Assembly: GCF_003818115.1 (NCBI RefSeq)
Contig: NZ_RPOI01000005.1
Location: 186,001 to 250,000, forward strand
Origin: Citrobacter youngae
GTDB taxonomy: Bacteria; Pseudomonadota; Gammaproteobacteria; Enterobacterales; Enterobacteriaceae
Reading direction: 5' to 3'
DNA: 64,000 nucleotides
Shown piece by piece: positions 55,399-64,000 of the stretch (the first letter of the stretch is position 1; every line of letters starts with the position of its first letter). The translations under genes were made by a program, and so were the position numbers. The notes beneath the pieces are model-generated. The model was not told where the DNA came from. It saw only the letters and a program-made list of their open reading frames with translations, and searched no databases.

Positions 55399-55434
55399 GA
55401 AACCGGCTGACAGCGATGCTCTCAGCCGGTTTTG
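55399..55434. terminator. Bidirectional terminator of yecF and sdiA
   Basis: AAACCGGCTGA and TCAGCCGGTTT form an eleven-base-pair stem with an eleven-base loop, flanked by A and T runs. Confidence 0.88.
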
Positions 55435-55461
55435 CGTCTGACACTCAGAACGACATTTTAT

Positions 55462-56184
55462 TCAGATAAGCCCTGTTGCAGCGGCATAACAAGCAATCTG
55501 TGTTTTGTTTGGCGCGTTAAACTTCTTCTGCATATTCTTCTGATGAAAGTTAACGGTATTTTCAGAGATCGACAGAATCATTGCTATCTCGGAAGAGGTT
55601 TTCCCCTCAGCGGTCCATTTCAGAATCTCTTTTTCGCGCTTGCTAAAACGCATCTCCGGCGCCATGACCATGTCATCTTCCAGCCGCATAAGTACTGACA
55701 GACTTTCTCGTACCAGCAGTTGCATCCTGAGTTCGACTTCATCCTGGGCATAGCGGCCATTACGCACACTTGCGCGTGAAACGGACAAAAAGCCTAGCGC
55801 CCGATTTGGCAACATTAAGCATTGCGTCATCCCCTTGCGCAGACCGTGATTACGCGCGGCGTCCCACAGCGGTTGTGCGTCACGGAACAAGGCGTCATCC
55901 CACGGTAAGTGGCCCTGACTGAAGTTTTCGGGTTTCAGTACCGGATCGATAGCGAAATAATTTTCTGATTGGTAGTGTGCGACCCATGCTTTGGGATACG
56001 TCGTATGAAGTACCGTTTTAGGTCGGGTAAAGGGTACGGGATGCCGGACACAGAGCGCATAAAAATCGAACTCTAAGTGCTGCGTCTGAAGTTGTAATTC
56101 GTTATAGACATCCTCTGCCGCCGCCATTTCCTGAAAGCGTAACAGCATGCTCCGTCGCCAGGTGAAGAAATCATGATCCTGCAT
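55462..56184 (-). CDS. sdiA: SdiA, LuxR-type acyl-homoserine lactone receptor
   Basis: 240 residues, the E. coli length. N-terminal autoinducer-binding domain with conserved residues of the pocket (YQSENYFAIDPV, LPWDDALF) and C-terminal LuxR HTH (SKREKEILKWTAEGKTSSEI). No luxI partner is present, so it listens to signals from other species. Divergent spacing of 230 bases to yecC. Confidence 0.97.
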   Translation of the reverse strand: MQDHDFFTWRRSMLLRFQEMAAAEDVYNELQLQTQHLEFDFYALCVRHPVPFTRPKTVLHTTYPKAWVAHYQSENYFAIDPVLKPENFSQGHLPWDDALFRDAQPLWDAARNHGLRKGMTQCLMLPNRALGFLSVSRASVRNGRYAQDEVELRMQLLVRESLSVLMRLEDDMVMAPEMRFSKREKEILKWTAEGKTSSEIAMILSISENTVNFHQKNMQKKFNAPNKTQIACYAAATGLI

Positions 56185-56415
56185 ACTAAGTGGTAATGCC
56201 CCTGAGATTGATAATCATCCAAATGTACGAAACAAGCTAACACATAAATGTATTTTATATATGCAAATTATCGGACAAATAAGAAATTACTTGAGTGTAA
56301 TGTAACAGCCCACAATGCTGACAGGATGAAGCAATAATAATAAAGCAGTAATTATAAATAGTTATGCAACAAGCACTCACCAAAAAAACTATTTCGATGA
56401 GTGCTCTCTGACCTT

Positions 56416-57168
56416 TTATTGCATCAGGAATTTTTCAAGAAACTGACGGGTTCGCGGTTGCTGCGGATGCGTGAATAATGATTTTGCAGGCCCCTGCTCC
56501 ACTATCTTGCCCTGATCCATAAATATCGCCCGGTCAGCAACGTCACGCGCAAAACTCATTTCGTGCGTCACAATGACCATGGTGCGTTTTTCCTGCGCCA
56601 GTTGACGAATAGTATTAAGCACTTCGCCAACCAGTTCCGGGTCAAGCGCGGAGGTCGGTTCATCAAAAAGAATAACTTCCGGACGCATAGCCAGCGCCCG
56701 GGCAATAGCGACACGCTGCTGCTGACCGCCGGATAACCGCCGTGGATAGCTGCTCTCTTTACCCGCAAGCCCAACCTTTGCCAGAAGTTCACGCGCGCGC
56801 GCTGTCGCTTCCGCCTTCGGTTCGCCCTTCACAATTACCGGACCTTCAATAATGTTTTCCAGTACTGTGCGATGTGGAAATAAATTAAAGTTCTGGAACA
56901 CAAACCCCACATGCTGGCGCAACTGGCGAATCTGTCCTTTCTGCTGGCTTAAGGAACGCGCGGTATCAATGGTAATATCTCCAACCTTGATGGTGCCCGC
57001 CTCCGGTTGTTCCAGCAAATTTATACTGCGCAGCAGCGTGGTTTTACCTGAACCGCTCGGCCCGATAATCGCCACGACTTCACCAGGCTTAACGTCCAGA
57101 TCAATGCCGTGCAGTACCGTTTGCCCGTGAAATTTTTTCACCAGGTTTCTGACTTCAATAGTACTCAT
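56416..57168 (-). CDS. yecC: Cystine ABC importer ATPase (YecC/TcyN)
   Basis: 250 residues. ABC ATPase with Walker A GPSGSGKTT, signature LSGGQQQRVAIARAL and Walker B VILFDEPTSALDPE. Powers L-cystine and diaminopimelate uptake with YecS and FliY. Overlaps yecS by four bases. Confidence 0.97.
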   Translation of the reverse strand: MSTIEVRNLVKKFHGQTVLHGIDLDVKPGEVVAIIGPSGSGKTTLLRSINLLEQPEAGTIKVGDITIDTARSLSQQKGQIRQLRQHVGFVFQNFNLFPHRTVLENIIEGPVIVKGEPKAEATARARELLAKVGLAGKESSYPRRLSGGQQQRVAIARALAMRPEVILFDEPTSALDPELVGEVLNTIRQLAQEKRTMVIVTHEMSFARDVADRAIFMDQGKIVEQGPAKSLFTHPQQPRTRQFLEKFLMQ

Positions 57169-57833
57169 TTCGGATCTCTCTCCTGGCGGTTGAGCTGTTC
57201 TTCAAAATAGTTCTGCAGCGCAGAAAGCACCGTCGCCATGACCCAGTAAATCAGCGAGGCCGCCAGATACATGGTAAACACTTCCAGCGTGCGTGAAGTA
57301 ATCAGCTGCGCCTGGCGGAACAGTTCCGGTACCTGGATGGTCGCGGCCAGTGATGTGTCTTTCACCAGACTGATAAAGCTGTTGCTCAGCGGTGGAAGCG
57401 CAACCCGCGCAGCCTGCGGCAGGATCGCCCTGCGCATCGTCTGCCACGGTGTCATACCGATACTCGCCCCGGCTTCCCACTGACCTTTATCAATGGAGGA
57501 GATGGCCGCACGCAGCGTTTCTGCCGCATAGGCCGCAGTATTCAGCGACAGACCGATCATTGCAGCCGGTATCGGGTCCAGCTCAATACCAAACTGCGGC
57601 AGACCGTAGTAGATCATAAACAGTTGGGCAATTAACGGCGTACCGCGAAAGATAGAGATATAAAAGCGCGCCAGCCAGCGCACAGGCAACAGTGACGATA
57701 AACGCATTAGCGCCAGGATGAACCCCAGCACCAGGCCAAAAAACATCCCGCCGATACTCAGTTGGAGCGTAAATACCGCCCCTTTCAGCAGATACGGCAG
57801 CGAATCAATGACCAGTTGGATACTTTCTTGCAT
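57165..57833 (-). CDS. yecS: Cystine ABC importer permease (YecS/TcyL)
   Basis: 222 residues, polar amino acid permease family. About five membrane segments and the EAA loop EAGASIGMTPWQTMRRAILPQA. Gap of 21 bases from dcyD. Works with YecC and FliY. Confidence 0.97.
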   Translation of the reverse strand: MQESIQLVIDSLPYLLKGAVFTLQLSIGGMFFGLVLGFILALMRLSSLLPVRWLARFYISIFRGTPLIAQLFMIYYGLPQFGIELDPIPAAMIGLSLNTAAYAAETLRAAISSIDKGQWEAGASIGMTPWQTMRRAILPQAARVALPPLSNSFISLVKDTSLAATIQVPELFRQAQLITSRTLEVFTMYLAASLIYWVMATVLSALQNYFEEQLNRQERDPK

Positions 57834-57854
57834 TAGTGTTTTTCTACCTGGTTG

Positions 57855-58859
<1,005 letters not shown>

Positions 58860-58952
58860 TCATCATCTTGTGGGCAACAAGCAGCCCAAAAGCCTGAGAG
58901 TAGAAGTTGTTGTGATGTTCTTTTTATTATGCACGTTCAGGCGCAATGGAAT

Positions 58953-58983
58953 AAAAAAAGGCGCTGTTAAAGGCGCCTTTTTT
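58953..58983. terminator. Terminator after fliY
   Basis: AAAAGGCGC and GGCGCCTTTT form a stem flanked by A and T runs. It lies 14 bases past fliY and before dcyD, so it probably attenuates rather than fully isolates the downstream transporter genes. Confidence 0.85.
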
Positions 58984-58996
58984 ATCCGGATGATGA

Positions 58997-59797
58997 TTAT
59001 TTCGTCACATCCGCTCCAAACCATTTTTCGGACAGGGCTTTCAGCGTGCCGTCTTTTTGCATATCGGCAATGGCTGCATCCACAGCTTTCAGCAGATCTT
59101 CATTGCCTTTACGTAGCGCCACACCAGATTCCTGGCGGGAGAAAGCTTCACCAGTCACGGCCAGTGTGTCTTTGGTTTTCTTCACCAGATCCAACGCTGC
59201 CAGACGGTCAACCAGAATGGCATCGATACGGCCTACGCGCAGATCCTGATATTTGGTCGGGTCATCATCATAGGTACGAATATCTACGCCCTGCACGTTC
59301 TGACGCAGCCACTCTTCGTAGTTGGTTCCAAGCCCAACACCGACTTTTTTACCTTTCAGGTCCGCCGCGGTTTTAATAACGCCTTCGTTACCTTTTTTCA
59401 CCAACGCCTGGATACCAGAAACCGTATACGGGGTAGAGAAATCGTATTTCTTCTTACGTTCGTCAGAGATGGTTACCTGGTTTATCACCACATCGATACG
59501 TTTGGAATCTAACGACGCTAGCATGCCGTCCCATTTGGTCGGCTTGAGCGAGGCTTTCACACCCAGATGTTTAGCCAGCTCCTCGGCAAATTCCACTTCA
59601 AAACCAGTCAGTTTGCCATCGTCGCCCTGGAAACTAAACGGGGGGTAAGTCCCTTCAAGCCCCACCAGCAGCGTGCCGCGCTCTTTCACTTTATTTAACA
59701 GACCTTCGTCCGCAAATGTTTTTGCGCTCATACCAGCGACAAGTGCAACAGCCATTACACCCATCAGCGCCTGACGTCCCAGAAGTGCTAATTTCAT
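58997..59797 (-). CDS. fliY: FliY/TcyJ, periplasmic cystine-binding protein
   Basis: 266 residues from MKLALLGRQ; upstream in-frame codons are not needed. Sec signal peptide (about 1-29, ending KTFA). Type II periplasmic binding fold with LVGLEGTYPPFSFQG and VEFAEELAKHLG. Despite its name it serves cystine uptake. An ERIC element separates it from fliZ. Confidence 0.97.
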   Translation of the reverse strand: MKLALLGRQALMGVMAVALVAGMSAKTFADEGLLNKVKERGTLLVGLEGTYPPFSFQGDDGKLTGFEVEFAEELAKHLGVKASLKPTKWDGMLASLDSKRIDVVINQVTISDERKKKYDFSTPYTVSGIQALVKKGNEGVIKTAADLKGKKVGVGLGTNYEEWLRQNVQGVDIRTYDDDPTKYQDLRVGRIDAILVDRLAALDLVKKTKDTLAVTGEAFSRQESGVALRKGNEDLLKAVDAAIADMQKDGTLKALSEKWFGADVTK

Positions 59798-59838
59798 AGT
59801 TACCCCGAATATTGTCATTAGTGACTGCTATTTATCCA

Positions 59839-59948
59839 CAAAATCATTCGAGTTGCATCAAGGCGGCAAGCGAGTAAGTCCCCAGGAGCTTACTAAAGTA
59901 AGTGACTGGGGCGCCAACGCAGAGACAGCTTGAAGGATGACGTGTATA
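59839..59948. repeat. ERIC (IRU) element between fliY and fliZ
   Basis: Contains AGTAAGTCCCCAGGAGCTTA, then AAGTAAGTGACTGGGG and the right end CCAACGC with GCTTGAAGGATGACG. The central palindrome is well kept. After ACTGGGG about a dozen bases of the consensus are missing, so it is a short variant. Confidence 0.9.
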
Positions 59949-60011
59949 TGACCGTAGTGTAGAGCGTTTGTCATGATCCACAAACACCACTCTGTTACAC
60001 CTTATTCGTTT

Positions 60012-60563
60012 TTAATATATATCAGAACTGGCTGTCCAGGAGGATTTCTGCATATGCCCCATATGTGTATGGGCTTTAAACTGCTCATACTTACGTAGCG
60101 CAATGCGGTAGTTATTGGTGCTGGTTTCTGGCAGCCACGGGGCGAGGTTTTCGTCGAGGAACCCTTCCTGCAGCAGGTCATGAGAAATTTTTTGTTCAGT
60201 CAGATGATTGCCGAGACGACGCAGGCGAACAACATATTCGCGCACCGTACCGTGGCTCATTTCGGTTTGCTCAAACAAAAATTGTTTAAAGCCGATGATG
60301 TCAAAGAAGTCGCTTTGCTCTTTGCAATGCAAATCACCGCAGAAACGGCATAACGCCACCCACTCTTTTTTCTCTTGCGCCCATTCAGCATCATCAAGCA
60401 GCGTGTCCAGGCGGGAGATGGCTATCTTATTCACAATCTGCCCGCGACGAACCAGCGTGATCCTATCAAGCAACTTAAAGCAATGGGCGCAATGCGTCTG
60501 GCTGTGTTTGAAATCTTTGAGGTAGCGGCTTAGTGGCCGTCTTTTTGATTGCTGCACCGTCAT
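60012..60563 (-). CDS. fliZ: FliZ, flagellar regulator
   Basis: 183 residues, colinear with E. coli FliZ. Cytoplasmic DNA-binding protein related to the N-terminal domain of tyrosine recombinases but without catalytic residues. It antagonises RpoS-dependent promoters in E. coli and boosts flagellar expression in Salmonella. Cysteine pairs (CAHC, CRFCGDLHC) are present. Follows fliA by 57 bases. Confidence 0.97.
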   Translation of the reverse strand: MTVQQSKRRPLSRYLKDFKHSQTHCAHCFKLLDRITLVRRGQIVNKIAISRLDTLLDDAEWAQEKKEWVALCRFCGDLHCKEQSDFFDIIGFKQFLFEQTEMSHGTVREYVVRLRRLGNHLTEQKISHDLLQEGFLDENLAPWLPETSTNNYRIALRKYEQFKAHTHMGHMQKSSWTASSDIY

Positions 60564-60620
60564 GAGAACTCCTGGTAGTCAATACGTTATGCGGCATTGT
60601 TCAGGGGCAAAGATTACCCC

Positions 60621-61340
60621 TTATAGCTTACCCAGCTTGGTGCGTAGACGTTTGATAGCCTGGCTGTGCAACTGGCTGACCCGTGATTCGCCCACTTCCA
60701 GAACAGCACCAATCTCTTTCAGATTCAGCTCTTCCTGATAGTACAGCGTCAATACCAGCTTCTCGCGCTCCGGCAATGCATCAATCGCATCCATCACGCG
60801 CTGACGGAGGTTCCCCTCAAGAAGCTGTTGTAACGGGTTTTCTTGCTGATGTTCTTCTGTCACCAGCTCAATACTATCGCCATGCTCTTCCCGCCACTCG
60901 TCGTAGGAGAAGAGTTGGCTGTTATTGGTATCAAGCAACATCTGACGATACTCTTGTACAGGGATCCCCAGACGCTCCGCCACTTCAGTTTCCGTCGCGT
61001 TGCGCCCTAATTCCTGCTCCAGTTGCCCCATCGCCTGTGCCACTTCGCGGGCATTGCGCCGAACGCTACGCGGCACCCAGTCCCGGCTGCGTAGTTCATC
61101 CAGCATAGCCCCACGAATACGCTGCACTGCGTAAGTGGTAAATGCCGTTCCTTGCAAAGCGTCATATCGGTCAACTGCATTCAATAACCCGATGCCGCCC
61201 GCTTGTAGCAGGTCATCCAGTTCCACGCTCGCCGGCAAGCGCACCTGAAGGCGCAATGCTTCGTGACGCACCAACGGTACATAACGCTGCCACAGCGAGT
61301 GTTTATCCATTACACCTTCAGCGGTATACAGTGAATTCAC
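60621..61340 (-). CDS. fliA: FliA, flagellar sigma-28 factor
   Basis: 239 residues from a GTG giving MNSLYTAEGVMDKHSL, as in E. coli. Sigma regions 2 to 4 are complete, including region 2 (YAVQRIRGAMLDELR) and region 4 HTH (LNLKEIGAVLEVGESRVSQLHSQA). It drives class 3 promoters and is held by FlgM until the hook is built. First gene of fliAZ. Confidence 0.98.
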   Translation of the reverse strand: MNSLYTAEGVMDKHSLWQRYVPLVRHEALRLQVRLPASVELDDLLQAGGIGLLNAVDRYDALQGTAFTTYAVQRIRGAMLDELRSRDWVPRSVRRNAREVAQAMGQLEQELGRNATETEVAERLGIPVQEYRQMLLDTNNSQLFSYDEWREEHGDSIELVTEEHQQENPLQQLLEGNLRQRVMDAIDALPEREKLVLTLYYQEELNLKEIGAVLEVGESRVSQLHSQAIKRLRTKLGKL

Positions 61341-61365
61341 GATAAACAGCCCTGCGTTAAATGAG

Positions 61366-61392
61366 TTATCGGCATGATTATCCGTTTCTGCA
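61366..61392 (-). promoter_or_regulatory. Weak sigma-28 promoter before fliA
   Basis: GCCGATAA on the minus strand is a perfect -10, but the -35 position reads TGCA instead of TAAA. It is 26 bases before the start codon and would allow autoregulation in addition to the FlhDC promoter. Confidence 0.6.
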
Positions 61393-61461
61393 GGGGTTTT
61401 AATCGGGTGAATAGTGGGTGAAATGGGGGGTTATTTGGGGGTTACGGGTAAAGCAGAATGT

Positions 61462-61486
61462 AAAAAACCCCGCCGGAGCGGGGTTT
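61462..61486 (-). terminator. Terminator of fliC
   Basis: AAACCCCGC and GCGGGGTTT form a nine-base-pair stem with a four-base loop, then a T run on the minus strand. Confidence 0.92.
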
Positions 61487-61502
61487 GCGCGATAAGTGTA
61501 AA

Positions 61503-63008
61503 TTAACGCAGCAGAGACAGGACGTTCTGCGTGGTCTGGTTTGCCTGCGCCAGAACAGAAGTACCCGCCTGTTGCAGAATGTTTGCACGAGACATGTTGG
61601 ACACTTCGGTCGCGTAGTCAGCATCTTCGATACGGCTACGGGCTTCAGACAGGTTGTTTACGGTGTTACCCAGGTTGGTAATGGTAGAGTTGAAACGGTT
61701 CTGTACCGCACCCAGGTCGGAGCGCAGGTCAGCAACTTTCGCCAGCGCCGCGTCGATTTTAGCCAGCGGGCTTTCGGTTTTGGTTTTTGCAACTTCGTTC
61801 AGCGCGGCACCCGATTTGAAGTTATGATCTTTTACACTGGATGCCAGGTACTCTTTACCACCCACGCTAGCCACTTCGGTTTTACCGTTCACACCACCAA
61901 ACTGAATCGCTGCCTTCTGGGGAGCGCCTTTGTCATCAGTATAAGCAACCGTTTTAGCAGTGATAGTTCTGGTTTTCTCATCATATTCAGCGGCATATTG
62001 TTTACCGTTGTAGCTCAGAGCATAACCTCCATCAATAACTTTGCCATTTTTGTCTTCAAAAGACATTTTGACTAAAGTAGTATTATCCTTATCCGCACCT
62101 ACAACGCCAGCAGCAACTAATGCTTTTGCTGCGTCTTCAGTCACTGGCTTGCCGCCTGCAAAATCTTCAGCTTGATATTTTGTTACTGTTGTAGTTTCAG
62201 CTTTAGTAATATTTGTCTCTTTAGCGCCAATCACTACGGCACCAGTAGTGTCGCTGATAGTCGCTTTGTACATTCCGTTACCTTTACCGGCGTCGGTACT
62301 ACTTGAGCCAGTGATATTTACATAATGTTGGCCATCTTTGAACTCAACTGTCGCCTTACCCTCGCCTGCAGTACCACCAACAGCGTTATCAATTTCTGTC
62401 TGAGTAGGTGCAACAATGTCCACACCATTTTTATAAGTCTTAGGAGCCGTAACCTCAGCAGCAGTCGTCTTATAACCATCCTGCACGCTCAGGCTATCCA
62501 GACCCAGGGTTTTGGAGTTGATTTCTTTCAGGTTGATATCGATGGTTTCGCCATCGTTAGCACCGACCTGGATGGTCAGGGTGTTGTCTTTCGCCAGTAC
62601 TTTCACGCCGTTGAACTGGGTCTGACCGGATACACGGTCGATTTCGTTCAGACGCTGAGTGATTTCAGCCTGGATGGAGTCGAGGTCAGACTGGGAGTTG
62701 GTACCAGTAGAAGACTGAACCGCCAGCTCACGAACACGCTGCAGGTTGTTGTTGATTTCAGACAGAGAACCTTCAGTAGTCTGCGCGATGGAGATACCAT
62801 CGTTGGCGTTACGGGACGCCTGAGTCAGACCTTTGATGTTAGAGGTGAAACGGTTTGCAATCGCCTGACCTGCAGCATCGTCTTTCGCGCTGTTGATACG
62901 CAGACCGGAAGACAGACGCTCGATAGCGGAGCTCAGAGAAGACTGAGATTTGTTCAGGTTATTCTGGGTCAACAGCGACAGGCTGTTTGTATTGATGACT
63001 TGTGCCAT
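61503..63008 (-). CDS. fliC: FliC, flagellin
   Basis: 501 residues. The conserved D0/D1 ends are typical ([15 protein letters not shown] at the start, [15 protein letters not shown] at the end). The centre, roughly residues 175-410, is the exposed D2/D3 region; it is AT-richer and differs strongly from E. coli K-12, as expected of an H-antigen determinant. FliC is exported by the FlhAB apparatus and builds the filament. It has a sigma-28 promoter at 63078-63104 and ends at a strong hairpin; in E. coli the 3' end also yields the FliX small RNA, which I cannot confirm here. Confidence 0.98.
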   Translation of the reverse strand: MAQVINTNSLSLLTQNNLNKSQSSLSSAIERLSSGLRINSAKDDAAGQAIANRFTSNIKGLTQASRNANDGISIAQTTEGSLSEINNNLQRVRELAVQSSTGTNSQSDLDSIQAEITQRLNEIDRVSGQTQFNGVKVLAKDNTLTIQVGANDGETIDINLKEINSKTLGLDSLSVQDGYKTTAAEVTAPKTYKNGVDIVAPTQTEIDNAVGGTAGEGKATVEFKDGQHYVNITGSSSTDAGKGNGMYKATISDTTGAVVIGAKETNITKAETTTVTKYQAEDFAGGKPVTEDAAKALVAAGVVGADKDNTTLVKMSFEDKNGKVIDGGYALSYNGKQYAAEYDEKTRTITAKTVAYTDDKGAPQKAAIQFGGVNGKTEVASVGGKEYLASSVKDHNFKSGAALNEVAKTKTESPLAKIDAALAKVADLRSDLGAVQNRFNSTITNLGNTVNNLSEARSRIEDADYATEVSNMSRANILQQAGTSVLAQANQTTQNVLSLLR

Positions 63009-63077
63009 GATCTTTTCCTTATCAATTACAACTTGATGTTATTGGGCTGTTGCCCACGGTTTCTGACCGTAACCCAT

Positions 63078-63104
63078 GTATCGGCACCTTAAATTCGAAC
63101 TTTA
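63078..63104 (-). promoter_or_regulatory. Sigma-28 promoter of fliC
   Basis: On the minus strand TAAA, 15 bases, GCCGATAC. It lies 70 bases before the fliC start. Confidence 0.93.
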
Positions 63105-63198
63105 GAAAATTTTTACTTTCCGCCCATTTTTTTCTTAGCCCCGGAAATACCCGCTTTAATTACCACTATTCCGCGCATTATTTTTGCAAAACTATTAT

Positions 63199-63225
63199 TA
63201 AACTTTGCGCGCAGATTGCCGATAT
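63199..63225 (+). promoter_or_regulatory. Sigma-28 promoter of fliD
   Basis: TAAA, 15 bases, GCCGATAT on the plus strand, 39 bases before the fliD start. Confidence 0.92.
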
Positions 63226-63263
63226 AGCGGTTAACTACTGTTTGCAATCACAAGGAATTAGGC

Positions 63264-64000
63264 ATGCCTTCATTTACATCACTGGGCGTTGGCTCGAACT
63301 TACCACTGGACACATTGCTGACAAACTTAACCACTGCTGAGAAAAAGCGCTTAACGCCCATTACCCAGCAGCAGAGCGCTAACACCTCGCGTCTGACCGC
63401 GTACGGTACGCTGAAAAGTGCATTAGAAAAATTTCAAACGGCGAATACCGCACTGAACAATGCCGACCTGTTTAAAAGCACCACGGCAACCAGCAGCACA
63501 GAAGACTTAAAGGTCAGTACGACCGCCGGTGCTGCTCCCGGTAAATATACCGTCAGCGTGTCCAAACTGGCACAAGCACAGTCGCTATCAACCACGTCCA
63601 AAATTACCTCTACCAAAGAACAGTTGGGCGATACCAGTGTTGATGAACGCACCATAACGATTTCACAACCGGGTCGTAAAGAACCCCTGGAAATCAAATT
63701 AGGCAAAGGCGAAACCTCTCTGGAGGATATTCGTGACGCCATTAACGATGCGGACAGCGGTATTTCGGCAAGTCTGGTAAAGGTTAAGGAAGACGATTAT
63801 CAGTTAGTGTTAACCGCGGAAAGCGGCACTGAAAGCGAAATGACCATCTCAGTCTCGAATGATTCGAAACTGAGCGATTTACTGTCCTATGACAGCAAAG
63901 CGGGCAGCGGCAAAATGAAGCAACTGGTCGGTGCGCAAAATGCGAAACTGACCGTCAACGGCATTGATATTGAACGTCAAAGCAATACCGTAACTGACGC
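63264..64000 (+). CDS. fliD: FliD, filament cap protein (3' end cut by window edge)
   Basis: The first 245 residues are visible and the frame is still open at the right edge; the full protein is about 470 residues. It begins MPSFTSLGVGSNLPLDTLL, the conserved N-terminal coiled-coil region of FliD. FliD caps the filament tip and folds flagellin into place. The ATG follows AAGGAATTAGGC. Divergent from fliC with back-to-back sigma-28 promoters. Confidence 0.95.
   Translation, partial: MPSFTSLGVGSNLPLDTLLTNLTTAEKKRLTPITQQQSANTSRLTAYGTLKSALEKFQTANTALNNADLFKSTTATSSTEDLKVSTTAGAAPGKYTVSVSKLAQAQSLSTTSKITSTKEQLGDTSVDERTITISQPGRKEPLEIKLGKGETSLEDIRDAINDADSGISASLVKVKEDDYQLVLTAESGTESEMTISVSNDSKLSDLLSYDSKAGSGKMKQLVGAQNAKLTVNGIDIERQSNTVTD

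Overview
The window is a chromosomal segment of an enteric bacterium (Enterobacteriaceae). Gene order and protein sequences follow the E. coli/Salmonella stretch from yecE to fliD closely. Several details point to Citrobacter or a near relative rather than E. coli: torYZ is absent between cmoB and cutC, a second PBP2-like gene and a family 105 glycosyl hydrolase follow argS as in Salmonella, both tap and tar are present, and REP and ERIC repeats occur. The genus is an inference. No prophage, insertion sequence, integrase or CRISPR array was seen.

Layout. 1-6.5 kb: yecE (cut at the left edge), yecN, the tRNA-modifying pair cmoA-cmoB, then yecM-cutC on the minus strand and argS. 6.6-9.7 kb: the accessory PBP2 paralogue and the GH105 hydrolase, convergent and overlapping at their ends. 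10-31.2 kb: the minus-strand flagellar and chemotaxis block (flhBAE, tar-tap-cheRBYZ, motAB-cheAW, flhDC). It is interrupted between tar and cheW by a DAACS-family symporter and a large autotransporter. 31.9-38.4 kb: uspC, trehalose synthesis (otsBA) and the arabinose ABC importer (araFGH). 38.6-46.6 kb: a DJ-1/PfpI protein, ferritins ftnB and ftnA, yecJ, an accessory MFS exporter and RpiB-like isomerase, yecR, yecH, tyrP, yecA.

46.7-51 kb is an accessory insert between yecA and the tRNA cluster, which are neighbours in E. coli. It holds a three-gene operon (Tat-exported transglutaminase-like protein, MerT-like and MerP-like proteins), an orphan patatin phospholipase, an SRPBCC protein and a small exported protein. 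51.1-64 kb returns to the core: tRNA-Leu/Cys/Gly, pgsA, uvrC, uvrY, yecF, sdiA, the cystine importer genes yecC-yecS-fliY with dcyD, then fliZ, fliA, fliC and the start of fliD.

How it works together. FlhDC is the flagellar master regulator and FliA (sigma-28) switches on the late genes. Sigma-28 promoters (TAAA, 15 bases, GCCGATAx) are readable before tar, fliC and fliD and inside the end of flhC for motA; a weaker one precedes fliA. A perfect CRP site lies in the flhDC regulatory region, and a second stands before the symporter. The least explained parts are the MerTP-transglutaminase operon with its neighbours, the symporter/autotransporter insertion in the chemotaxis locus, a perfect 11-bp palindrome near the RpiB-like gene, and a 24-codon hydrophobic ORF before yecF.
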